From positions 142,716,982 to 142,780,981 of the forward strand of contig CM041781.1 in NCBI GenBank assembly GCA_023374045.1: a DNA stretch of 64,000 nucleotides, given 5' to 3'. The notes under the pieces are model-generated. The model ran no database searches and had not been told where the DNA came from. It saw only the letters and a program-made list of their open reading frames with translations. Numbering within the stretch: the first letter of the stretch is position 1; the number at the start of each line of letters is the position of its first letter. Position numbers and translations under genes: made by a program. Source of the stretch: Limonium bicolor (Eukaryota > Streptophyta > Magnoliopsida > Caryophyllales > Plumbaginaceae). This document shows positions 10,900 through 22,240 of this stretch, one piece after another.

Positions 10900-13315
10900 T
10901 GAAATACCCCAAACCTTAGTATGTTGTGTAAATGTTAAACTATGGTGTTTAAAGGCTAAAAAGTGCCTTAGAAACATAAATGAAACATTTAAACCATGGT
11001 AAAACACAATAAAACACTAAGACACGGTTTGAGCAAAAACATGCTCTAAGCTTGGAGTGAACTTGGTTAGGACCCAAAGAGCCTACCAAGACTTGATAAG
11101 GTTTAATTATGACTTTATAAGGCTAACTAAGTCCTTAGGAAACTTTGGTAGACAATGAAACCAAACAAAACACAAATAAATACCTTAAGGTCAATATGGG
11201 CTAAAATGTGCTCTAAGCTTGGGATAAATGTGTATAAGGCCTAATGGTCATACCTATGCCTTATTTATATGTTAATGAACATATTAAATCAATTACCAAA
11301 GAAAACCAAGCTTGAAAACAAGTTAAAACGCAAAATGTGCTTTAAGGAGTCTTAAAGCACGTTTTTGAAAAATTGTCTTGTAAATGAGTTTTGAATGGCT
11401 AAATGTCCATCATTACTCTTTAATTAACATGTGTACTATAAGTATCACATTTGGGTGGCTATATCAATGGGAAATCAAAAATTTCACTTCTATGTGCCTT
11501 GTTTTTGGTGAATAGTGATTTTTATAACTAGTTTGTAACATATAATGTTATAAGTGAGACAATTGACTAATAAAGTCTAAAATACCCCCTTGCTACTATT
11601 TGGGGCCGGTTTCCTCATAAGGGAATGAGTCATCCCTTTGTTAAATTTATAAGATAGAAATTGATAAAGTAAAACACTATTTACTTTACTTAAATATCTA
11701 AAACTAAAAAGCAAACTCATTTCCTCATTCTCTCATTCCTTTCTTCATTTCCCACGGTGGTCTTCTTCTTCCTCCTCTCTCCATCGGTTTCCAACAGAGC
11801 CATACCATTCTTCATCCTTCATCACTTGTAACTTATGACTCCATGCTCCGAATTTAATTCCGAGACTACCGTTCTCTTAGTTGGAGCAAGCTCTACAACC
11901 TTGTCCTTTCAAATCCTCAAAACCACCATTTTGGTGCCAAGGAGAACTTCCATGGAAGGAGCTTGAGCTAATATTTTATGCCTTGTTGATCACCTTTGCT
12001 TCAAGGTAAGGAAAAACCAAAGAAAACTCCATTTCCTCTCCTTTTGGTATATGGCCGAAAATTCACCTCACCATGGTGTCTTTACCTTGCTTGTTTTAGC
12101 TTCATTTGAATCTTCCAAGGGCTAGGAGGAGTCCTCTCTTGATATATATTCAAGCTCTCTTTCCATTCCAAGGTAAAACAATCATTTTAATACCTTAAGA
12201 TAATATATGTAACTAGGGTTTATAATGAGATGAAGCATAATGCTTGAATACTCATTCTATTATTTGTATATTGTATAGAAGTTGGCAAACAACTAAACAC
12301 CCCACCGGTTTTACAAGGAAACAAGAAAGAAGTTTGTGAGGAAAAAGAGGTAAACAAACTATCTCGATGTGATTAAATGCCTTAGGAGAAATAAGCTTAT
12401 AATGCTTGTTAAAACTACCTAAAGAGCAAATGGTGAATGACCTAGTAAAGTGTTCTCAAGGAGACTAGTAAAAGAACATATGTATTGGTGTATGTATTTG
12501 CAGGTCAAAGGCATTATTATGTGGGAAATTCAGTGTTTAAGGATTATGCAATTTAAGGGCCTAAGAGCCATGTTATTTAAGGGCCTAAGTGCCAAGCAAG
12601 TTTAATTATGCACTATATTGTGATGTAGTGTAAAGTTGGTGAAATTTTGTGAGTGATAATGTTCTTGATGGATTTAGGTGCTCTTGAGTGCTTAATGGTG
12701 AAAACTATGAGTTTTGGGATGATGATGTGCTAAGAGAACCCATGGCGAAATTTGTAAAATGTATAAGGAGTTCTGAGTGCTTAAATGAACTTGGGTGAAC
12801 TAGAAATTGTTAGGAATGGATACATGCTTCACTAAGGAAGAAAACTTGCATTAAGGTGTTCAAAGGTGCTATAAGGATTTAGGCATTGTCTTGGAAGTTC
12901 TAGGAATTCAATATGTGTTTTTGAGAATGTATTAAAGTCTTGGAGAAGTTTGTTTAAGGTTTAGGTAATGTTGATATCCAAGGAATAATTGATGTTTAGG
13001 TAAGATGTGAAAAAGGGAGGTTTGGTTAGTAAGAAAAGAAGTTGAGAGAAGATGTTAAGGTGTAGAGGAAACACCTTGGTGTAGTGGTCATATTTGGTGA
13101 ACTACCACTTAGAAATCTTAAGGAGAAAACATCCCAAGTGCTAGGAATTTTGGTAAGAAATTTGTGAATGATAAAATGGTTTTGGTGAGTGATTTAAAGA
13201 GTTTAGCACATGGCTAAAGGTGTGTTTGAAGTGCCCAAATGAGGTTAGGGTGTACTAGGATATATGGGGTGAAATTTGGAGTTGAATGAGAAAAGGAAAA
13301 CAAGGGTCTGGGGCA

Positions 13316-13650
13316 GACCGAACTTGCGACCGAACTTGCAAGTTCGGTCGAGCCCAGTTTACCCTGCGAGAATTGGCTTCTGGAATGGACCGACCTTGGG
13401 GACCGGACTTGCAAGGTCGGTCGGGCTTGTATTTTGTGTATGGATTAAGTTTCTGGAACCGACCGAACATGGGACCGGACTTGGCAAGTTCGGTCGGGCT
13501 TGAATTTTCAAAGGGAAGAAACTCTCGGGAATAGACCGAACATGAGACCGAACTTACAAGGTCGGTCGGAGTAGAAAATTTTGACGGAAATATGTTCTGG
13601 AATGGACCGAACTTGGACAAGTTCGGTCGGTAAGGTCGGTCGGACCAAAA
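13316..13650. repeat. Five-unit palindromic array in the A LTR
   Basis: Five units with a period of about 72-74 bp each contain GACCGAACTTG-type sequence facing CAAGTTCGGTC, in the best case a perfect dyad (around 13329-13350), followed by a spacer and TTCTGGAA. The last unit is shorter and rearranged. The same array is in the other A LTR (31494-31815) and, diverged, in both B LTRs (34916-35245 and 44937-45265). Confidence 0.85.
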
Positions 13651-13961
13651 ATGTTGTTTAAGGTTATAAAATGATATGTAATGATGGGGATTGATAGGTA
13701 ATGATGCTATAAGGTTGTTAAGGACATGTTAGGTGAGTTTTAATGACAATGAAGTGGGTGAAAAAGTGTATTAAAATGTGAGAGTAAAACAAGTTAAAAA
13801 TGTCAAGTTATTTAACTAAGTTAACGGGGAAAAATTATAAGCATTAGACATTAAATGATCAAGCAACCCCGGTGTTAATAAAAACACATGTGATGTTAAC
13901 AGTTGTTCGAGAATCGCTCGAGGAACATAAGTGGACGTGGTAAAGTGGACTCCGGTGACAG

Positions 13962-15248
13962 GTATGGTTTTCTTGCAACCTGTGTCCTACCGGATTACAC
14001 CGGCTTGTATGCCAATATGTTTTACTGAGTGTTTGCCACCTTGTAAGATTAAAACATGTAATGATTTTATAGTAATTCATTTATGTGGCGAATTTGGCCT
14101 CCGATACCATTTAACCTCAAATATGTGTTAAACCTTAGCTAACCAAAACTAGGAACACATGAGTGATCGGTATTCGGAGTTGACGGCCCAAACCTTGGGA
14201 ACGTGCTAACCACGGCTATGTGTGAGTTAGTTGGACATTGTTGTTGTATGCAAGTGTGTGAACCTCCCTTGTGTGCTTAACTCGGTTATGATACCGTATG
14301 GTGTGTGGATGTGGTAGGCTCCATAATGGATCTCTAACCACTTATTATTAAGTGTATGTGTACTAATGGGGGGTGAGGAGTCCGGTTGTTCCGGCCACGC
14401 GTGTGATGGACGGGAGTCGATATCATATCCGGTTCGGCTCTCTTGGTGTATGTATAGGTGGTATTCCAATTTGGTTTCTACCTTCCCTTAGCTTATCCAA
14501 AGCTAGTTACTGACTCACGTCGGGCCACAGGGGCATACGAATGTTATTTCGGTGTGCTTGGGATTACTATATCCGACACACCTTGGGTATAAGTTAACCG
14601 TTCTATATAACCGAACGGTAACGAGGTTGGTAACGAGCTTATCATGGGATTGGTAATAATCTCTAGGCTCACTATGTATACTAACTATGGTGGAAGGTTC
14701 CTTGTGAGAACCGATTTTATGGTGTTATGTAATGTTATGGTGCTATGCAAATTCCCTTGCTATGCTATGGTATATATATATCGATTGGATGTTTAAAATG
14801 ATGGTGATGTTATCATGCGTATGTCGAAACAAGAAAGGTTTGTTATGTTTGTTATGTGAGGAATGAGATATGTTGTATGTATGGAGTGTGTGGATCGTGG
14901 ATATGAATCCCAGGTTGTGACAAGAGGCGTTTAAGGATAACCCGATTAAGGGGTACATGTCGTTCGTTAAGGAAGTAGCTCCGTTCTAGAGGAGAGCCAC
15001 TCTAGGGTTTAAAGAATCATTGGATGGTTGGTTAAGTGTGGATGGGTTGGTTATAGGTTGAGTCCATTGAGGCGAAATGTTATGTGTTGTATGTTTATGG
15101 CTTGTACGCATGATTTAAATATAATCAACTGCATGCTAAGACGACAATAGTTTGTGGTGGCCCGGTAGCATGTGGGCTGCGGGATTACCATACCAGCAAG
15201 GTGCTGAGCCCCTTGGGGGCCACCCTTTTTCTACCTTTTCTATTTCAG
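13962..15248 (+). other. Candidate LTR intron in A
   Basis: Donor-like ACAG|GTATGG at 13962 and acceptor-like TATTTCAG|GTAC ending at 15248, the acceptor preceded by a pyrimidine tract. Two hairpins (CAGC/GCTG and GCCCC/GGGGC, 15194-15220) sit just before the pyrimidine tract. D, B and F show the same arrangement. Inferred, without transcript support. Confidence 0.4.
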
Positions 15249-15608
15249 GTACAAGGAGCTGGAAGCCGTTCGAGATAGGACGGGGTAGCTGACTGTGCGT
15301 GGGTAGCCATTTAAATAGTATGCACTGTAGGCAGTAAACCGAAACTGTTATCTGGCATTAGTTTGTAAATACTCGGTACAGTGGGAATGTATGTAAATAA
15401 TGAATGTTAGAAATGGAATAAGGTTGTTTTTGGTGTAGTTGCTCAGGAATCTAGTCCATCAGACCGATACAAATGTATATGTTAGCCTTGTAGCCACGTG
15501 GGTGGTTAACGGCGTGTAAAAACACCATTGAATTGAGTAATGTGATAGTTAAGATTTCCGCTGCAGTTTGATGTTAGTGTATGGTGGTGGTTGGGGTGTT
15601 ACAAAAAG

Positions 15609-15636
15609 TGGTATCAGAGCGAAGTATCGCTCTGAT
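15609..15636 (+). promoter_or_regulatory. Primer-binding site of A, buried in a hairpin
   Basis: TGGTATCAGAGC (15609-15620) matches the complement of the initiator tRNA-Met 3' end, as in many plant retrotransposons. ATCAGAGCGA (15613-15622) pairs perfectly with TCGCTCTGAT (15627-15636) around an AGTA loop, so the PBS is partly self-paired in the RNA. Confidence 0.9.
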
Positions 15637-17439
15637 GACAGAATTACCGAGCTTAGGAAGTAACCGAGTTAGGATTTAAGTGCTTTGGGTTAAGGGTTTG
15701 AGTGATAGCGTGAGAGATACGCTAGTTGGAACTACCAGTGACTACTGGAAACCTACAATATCCATCCCCACCTCCACAATCCCTGTTTGATAACTTGGGA
15801 AACAACGCCAGAGAGATGGAAGTCCTCTCTTACTTGGGAATACCCGTCTGGCTATGTTAAGTACTACTGTGAGAACGGAGAACCTGTCATACGGTAGATC
15901 CCGAAAACTGGGAATCCCGGAGACGGTATCCATCTGAACAATGTTAACCGCATTTAATAGCGAAGAATGAAGGATTTTGTGTATAAGAGAATAGAATTTC
16001 CGGCAACCTGGGTCGACATGCCGAGCAGTCGAGAACAACCAGCTTGCAATGCACCTACCGTGCAACAGGTAAGAAATGGATTAATAGAACCCGAGACAAG
16101 TGTCTACGGAACCACAGTTGATAAATAATACACCGACAGTATACCAACCGACAAGGAACTACAACGTAGTGCCCAAACAAGAGACAAGTCTCAGTAACCA
16201 CGACAATGCGTGGAACGGGCTACAAAGAGAATACAATACTAAGGAAAGGGGGGTCTTCCAGAATGGGAAACACCCTAGTTGATGATCGTCATGTGAAGAC
16301 AGTGAGAAGTCACCTAGAGGAGTATTTATCAAGGCAGTAAGATCAGTGAGGGCCAATAAGGCCACTGATGACAATATGGGTCAAAACAATACCACAATCG
16401 GTATGTGTCAAACCGATAGCCAGTTAGCATGGCGCACACTTGCCATAGCAAGTGCTGCTATAACAGGGCTGTTCGGGAAATTCAATAACCACTACAAAGT
16501 ACTTGGAAAAGTACCACAAAGTTAAATGTGATTGTCATAACAGTGGAAGGGCCTGTTAGCCTAACCTCTGCAATTGGAAACACACCAGTCAGCAAGAAGC
16601 TAGACTTGGCTAAGGAAGAAGATGTTGTGAAACCAAGAAAATCTTCTTTCAAACCCAAATTTATTCAAACCCTTTCTTTTTAAAACCAGATTTTCTTTCA
16701 AACCAACACTTCTTTCCAACCTTCTTTTAAACCAAACCAGTGAAACCAGGGGCAATTGACAAGGATACAACAGTGGATAAACCTTCCCTCGATTAAGTTC
16801 GGGAAGCAAGGAATGAATATTGCCACGGGACAATATAAGGGAGTTGACAACAGAATACCTCACCTAGGCGTGTGACGGACACTACAAGTGTACCAACTGT
16901 GTTGTGGGACGACCGCACTCCGATAGGAGCATGTGGGCCTGACAGACCTACTTATAGGTTAGTTGGGTAAGTAGTAATGTATCAGTATGATACCCCATAT
17001 TATACAAGTAGAGTCCGAAACACGGGAAGTAGTCGACTCCGTCTACGGTCAGCAGTATAAATCAAACGAGAGCTAGAGATTACAAGGAATGGGTGGAAAT
17101 TAAGGACTCAGTTAAGTTAGCGAAACTAAGGAATTAGTGAATTCCTTTCAAGGAAATGTTTAAGAGTCAGGAGGTGCGAAGTGCACTAACTGAATGAAAG
17201 ACAGCTTATATGACTAAGGATCCCTAGGGATGAACATGATAGCTGGAAATAGGGAAAGGCAGATGCATAATGTGGACACATTAATGTGCAATGAAAGGGA
17301 TGAAACTCCCAGAATCAGTACCTACACTATCTGGAAATGTTGATCTTTACAGAAGAAATAATAACCAGTGAAGAACGCAAAAGGCGTGGCTAGCGGAATG
17401 TACCCATGAGTGCAAGCCAAATGTAAGGCATAACGTAAC

Positions 17440-17469
17440 AACACCCAGGAGCAATCCTTGAGGGGTGTT
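17440..17469 (+). other. Conserved interior hairpin with GCAA tetraloop (A)
   Basis: AACACCC (17440-17446) pairs with GGGTGTT (17463-17469); inside, AGGA pairs with TCCT around GCAA, a GNRA tetraloop, with a four-base bulge on the 3' side. The B interior has the same structure at 39021-39049. Confidence 0.65.
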
Positions 17470-18339
17470 CGCATCAACAATTGTTGAACGAAATAACGTG
17501 ACAGAAACACGAGGGTTGAAATTAGCACCCAGTTTAGACATAAATTGTCAGGAGACGGACTGACAATCCTAAGGGACATCCCATGAAAGGAAACGGAATG
17601 CAACGACCTTGACATGGAACCCACTACAACCTCTAAACATGTAATATTGTACAGAGAAGTACATGTGTGTGGACAGCCTACAATGAGCCCAGCTCAAGGC
17701 AAATAAGGCTTATAAGCCATAAGCAAGATATGTTATATAATTCGGTTGATTGTAGAAGTTTATGTGGTACAAGGAAATAGAGCGGAGAACAAACCACTGC
17801 ATTAAGAGTGGGGATACCTCTCGATATGGTGAGACCGCAGGAGCGGTAGTTATGTGAATCAAGTTCAAGAAATATGTGGAGGATGGACCGCGTTGTTATT
17901 ACCCCAGGATGATTTGAATAAGAATAATACGAAAGGAAATGTTTGTACAGCTGTGTACAGGAAGTGTGATAAGTTGATAGCAATCACCATAGGTGTGTGA
18001 AGCTAAATGTGTAGCGAACAACGCTCAAGGGAAAAATAGTAGTATATTCAAAAACCAGCCAAATAAGTGGCCAGATAAACCCAGTGTAATGGCGGAAGCT
18101 AATATAATAGCGGATGCAGTATAAGTTGATGTTGCATATTAAGTAAGGATACGGTGCGCAATAAGCGACTGTTGCCTGAATATTGTTAGATGATAAAATG
18201 GGGAATGAGTAGAGTTATGAGTTAAACCCCGTGGAGGCACAACAGTAAGCGATAGCAAACGAACCGAGCAGTAAGCCGGTGGCAAGTGTTAAATGATAAG
18301 GATTTCAGTGAAAATTCCTATTGCAATCGCATGAGAGAG

Positions 18340-18430
18340 TTGCTGTCAAGGGTTTACGCCTCTGCACTCTGTATGACTGAGTGTCTTGGTATTGCACTTG
18401 CACAGTAATGATCGAGTGGGATAGCTAGGA
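18340..18430. other. Conserved non-coding island 2 (A)
   Basis: About 90 bases closely match 40580-40670 of B, including GGTTTACGCC/CGTTTACGCC, TCTGCACTCTGTATG, a CACTC/GAGTG pairing and GTGGGATAGCTAG. Neither strand gives a shared protein frame. Surrounding sequence is much less alike. Confidence 0.65.
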
Positions 18431-19105
18431 ATCAGAAGCATGGTAATTGTGGAGGAATAATTTATAATGGCCGATGCATAGGTAATGTAAGGCCGCAGGA
18501 ATGAAAAATACATGTGCAAAACCAAAGGTGGAGACATGAATAACAGTAAGTGACTACAGTAACACTAAATACCAATGTCGGTATGAGATATACCCAGGTG
18601 TGGCAAATAACTGAGAGAGCACTACACATTAAGTAGTAGCTCAATCTCAACCGACAGTAAATCGGTAGAAGCAAGTCAATCATTGTGAATTACATAGTAG
18701 TTTACGCTGTAAGCTATTGGAGAAGTGGATGGAAAATTGTGAAACTCACCGAATTCGCTGAGGGTAAGAGATACCATACATTGGGATGTACAATACAGTA
18801 GCAGTAACGAATGGGGCAAACTAGCCCTATAATTCAGAATGGCGCAGCAGAGGCCAGTGAGCCCATGCATCAAATGCTGAATATACATGGTGAATATGAA
18901 AAATGGCTAGCTATCAACGCCTAAAAGCCTCACAGGCCAGGACCGAAACCGGTTATGAGTTACAACTCCAATGCGAATTCTTGGTTTAGGAACTAAACCG
19001 CTAAAATGGTTAAGATCCTCTAATCAGAATCCATTGTGTAATAGGCCGCGTGGAAGTTAAAACACTTCACGACGGCAGAACATTTTAAGCTAATGCTCAG
19101 TGATT

Positions 19106-19142
19106 GATTACGTGGGCGTAATCCCTTTTAAGGGGGGTAGAG
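19106..19142 (+). promoter_or_regulatory. Internal polypurine-tract-like module (A)
   Basis: Hairpin GATTACG/CGTAATC (loop TGGG, 19106-19123), then CCTTTT and AAGGGGGGTAGAG (19130-19142). The purine run is the same as the real polypurine tract at 20481-20493, 1.35 kb downstream. B has the module at 41487-41523. It could be a central polypurine tract or a relic of an older 3' end. Confidence 0.6.
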
Positions 19143-19655
19143 CGCAAAACCACTTAGTGTGAACGGGGTTGTGCATAGCACAAAATGAGTTGTTATGATG
19201 GTGGGCGTGTGTGTTATATAAACATACGCATTTATTTGTGGTTAAATTGTGGTAATTGCGCACAGAAGATGCGAATACCATTGTGGGAAGTGTGTTTATT
19301 TGTTAACAGTGGTGTGTGAGAGTACAAGTGGAAGGGAGTAAAGAAACTCCCGGGAACTAAAACCCCGACGGTGCATAAATGTAAACCATGTATTGTATTT
19401 TTAGAATAAAAAATATATGTATATATATACATGTTGTGATTTATGAAGGGTTATGAGACCGACATAGAACCTAGCGAGAATTAGATTCCCTAGTAACTCG
19501 AATTAAGTTGGATTTGGGTGATGATTGATAGACGGAGTCTATCATCCTTGGAGATGTAATGATTATGACTAGAAGGATTTAAAGATAGAAAATGGGGCAT
19601 TTTGGACTAGTTGTTGCTTGAAAAGGAAGTGGGAGGTGAAACTTGATTATCATGA

Positions 19656-19745
19656 GATCAAGGGAAGCCGAACACAAATTGGGGTGGAAAGATAGTTCAA
19701 CACTGATGCTGATCACATCAGGGTTGGATGACTCTTGAAGCTCCC
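19656..19745. other. Conserved non-coding island 3 (A)
   Basis: This is the best conserved stretch between the A and B interiors (B: 42151-42240): about 80 bases nearly identical, including ACACAAATTGGGGTGGAAAG and TGATGCTGATCACATCAGGG. In B the block folds with GTTCAAC/GTTGAAC outside and GATG/CATC inside. Confidence 0.7.
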
Positions 19746-20202
19746 TGTAAGTGGTCATAAATAACTATATTAAGAAAGATACAAAGAGCATAAATCGGAC
19801 TTGGAGTTGTGTGGTGTTTCAAAAGGATTTTCAATTGGTGTTTTCAAACAATCGATTAATATTTTGAATAAAAGATCTTCTTATACTTAACCTAGTAAAG
19901 AATATTTTTGTAGTACTTGCTCACGAGCTGAGGACGTATGAGCCTTTGTCTTCGGACCGGTGACATGAGAAGTACATATGTTAAAAATTAAGTGAATGTT
20001 TTGATCTCCCAAAGGAACGGGGACCAGAAGGTTTCCATCGCGACCGGGTTCTGCAGGATCACAGTGTATATGTACTCAACATGGGACTTGAGCCCATGGA
20101 GAGATGGAAAAGGTATTTCTGTTTGATATACATGCTATGACATGTGGTTTGGTATGTGTGATAAAGGTTATGTTGACTTTGATCTCCTAAAGTGTATGCT
20201 AT

Positions 20203-20374
20203 CAAGACCTATGTGTCTAAATGTGGTTATGTCACCCAGACCTAAGAGTCTGAGGGATATTGTATAGGTGCAAGTGTGGTGAAGGTACCCGGACCGTTAA
20301 GTCCGAGGTTACCATGTGGGTATGATATTTTATGTATAATGTGGATATGTTGCCCGGACCATTAAGTCCGAGGT
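20203..20374. repeat. Tandem hairpin repeats in the A interior
   Basis: Three clear copies and one worn copy, spaced about 50-65 bp, have the form CGGAC...GTCCGAGGTT. Stems are CGGAC/GTCCG (20289 and 20355), CAGAC/GTCTG (20236) and AGAC/GTCT (about 20211). The stem changes on both sides together. Confidence 0.55.
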
Positions 20375-20457
20375 TGGATGTAAAGGGTGGTTGGTAATGG
20401 AAGTCTTATGGCTATAGGTAATTCCCGTATTCTAATCCAATGATGCGAGGAAATGTG

Positions 20458-20493
20458 AACTTCGAGGACGAAGTTCTTTTAAGGGGGGTAGAT
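20458..20493 (+). promoter_or_regulatory. Polypurine tract of A with preceding hairpin
   Basis: AAGGGGGGTAGAT (20481-20493) lies directly before the 3' LTR and would prime plus-strand DNA. AACTTCG/CGAAGTT (20458-20475) forms a hairpin just before it; B has AACTTTG/CAAAGTT. The same bases also read as a pol C-terminus relic, so coding origin could explain part of this. Confidence 0.85.
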
Positions 20494-22240
20494 TGAAATA
20501 CCCCAAACCTTAGTATGTTGTGTAAATGTTAAACTATGGTGTTTAAAGGCTAAAAGTGCCTTAGAAACATAAATGAAACATTTAAACCATGGTAAAACAC
20601 AATAAACACTAAGACACGGTTTGAGCAAAACATGCTCTAAGCTTGGAGTGAACTTGGTTAGGACCCAAAGAGCCTACCAAGACTTGATAAGGTTTAATTA
20701 TGACTTTATAAGGCTAACTAAGTCCTTAGGAAACTTGGTAGACAATGAAACCAAACAAAACACAAATAAATACCTTAAGGTCAATATGGGCTAAATGTGC
20801 TCTAAGCTTGGGATAAATGTGTATAAGGCCTAATGGTCATACCTATGCCTTATTTATATGTTTAATGAACATTTCAATTACCAAAGAAAACCAAGCTTGA
20901 AAACAAGTTAAAACGCAAAATGTGCTTTAAGGAGTCTTAAAGCACGTTTTTGAAAAATTGTCTTGTAAATGAGTTTGAATGGCTAAATGTCCATCATTAC
21001 TCTTACTCTTAATTAACAGTGTACTATATAGTATCACATTTGGGTGGCTATATCAATGGGAAATCAAAAATTTCACTTCTATGTGCCTTGTTTTTGGTGA
21101 ATAGTGATTTTTATACTAGTTTGTAACATATAATGTTAAAGTGAGACAATTGACTAATAATCTAAAATACCCCCTTGCTACTATTTGGGGCCGGTTTCCT
21201 CATAAGGGAATGAGTCATCCCTTTGTTAAATTTATAAGATAGAAATTGATAAAGTAAAACACTATTTACTTTACTTAAATATCTAAAACTAACAAAGCAA
21301 ACTCATTTCCTCTTATCTCATTCCTTTCTTCATTTCCCACGTGGTCTTCTTCTTCCTCCTCTCTCCATCGGTTTCCAACAGAGCCATACCATTCTTCATC
21401 CTTCATCACTTGTAACTTATGACTCCATGCTCCGAATTTAATTCCGAGACTACCGTTCTCTTAGTTGGAGCAAGCTCTACAACCTTGTCCTTTCAAATCC
21501 TCAAAACCACCATTTTGGTGCCAAGGAGAACTTCCATGGAAGGAGCTTGAGCTAATATTTTTATGCCTTGTTGATCACCTTTGCTTCAAGGTAAGGAAAA
21601 ACCAAAGAAAACTCCATTTCCTCTCCTTTTGGTATATGGCCGAAAATTCACCTCACCATGGTGTCTTTACCTTGCTTGTTTTAGCTTCATTTGAATCTTC
21701 CAAGGGCTAGGAGTCCTCTCTGATATATATTCAAGCTCTCTTTCCATTCCAAGGTAAAACAATCATTTTAATACCTTAAGATAATATATGTAACTAGGGT
21801 TTATAATGAGATGAAGCATAATGCTTGAATACTCATTCTATTATTTGTATATTGTATAGAAGTTGGCAAACAACTAAACACCCCACGGTTTTACAAGGAA
21901 ACAAGAAAGAAGTTTGTGAGGAAAAAGAGGTAAAAAAACTATCTCGATGTGATTAAATGCCTTAGGAGAAATAAGCTTATAATGCTTGTTAAAACTACCT
22001 AAAGAGCAAATGGTGAATGACCTAGTAAAGTGTTCTCAAGGAGACTAGTAAAAGAACATATGTATTGGTGTATGTATTTGCAGGTCAAAGGCATTATTAT
22101 GTGTGAAATTCAGTGTTTAAGGATTATGCAATTTAAGGGCCTAAGAGCCATGTTATTTAAGGGCCTAAGTGCCAGCAAGTTTTAATTATGCACTATATTG
22201 TGATGTAGTGTAAAGTTGGTGAAATTTTGTGAGTGATAAT
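20494..22240 (+). mobile_element. 3' LTR of A, left part
   Basis: Matches 10900-12650 of the 5' LTR. Interrupted by element G after ATAAT (22236-22240). Some 80-codon frames appear here, but one-base differences break them in the other LTR copy. Confidence 0.92.

Larger units (their letters stand above)
10900..15603 (+). mobile_element. 5' LTR of element A (4.70 kb)
   Basis: It matches 20494-22240 plus 30836-33771 almost base for base; most differences are single-base indels in homopolymers. It contains a GGGGCCGGTTTCC block (11600), donor-like CAAG|GTAAG (12006), acceptor-like TTTGCAG|GT (12503), a five-unit palindrome array (13316-13650), a candidate intron (13962-15248) and the 3'-end hairpin (15490-15510). 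No open frame is shared intact by the two copies. Confidence 0.92.
15604..20493 (+). mobile_element. Interior of element A, no recognisable coding sequence
   Basis: 4.89 kb from PBS to polypurine tract. No frame is longer than about 107 codons and none resembles gag or pol. Similarity to the B interior is patchy: short islands are strongly conserved (17440-17469, 18340-18430, 19106-19142, 19656-19745) while the rest has drifted. Just before the polypurine tract the sequence reads as a short acidic FEDE-type relic, like the end of chromovirus pol. It probably moves with proteins from a related element. Confidence 0.8.

Noticed and set aside
21465..21710. 81-codon frame in the A 3' LTR that looks gene-like
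   Set aside because: The same place in the 5' LTR (about 11885-12125) has a one-base difference that breaks the frame, and no known motif is seen.
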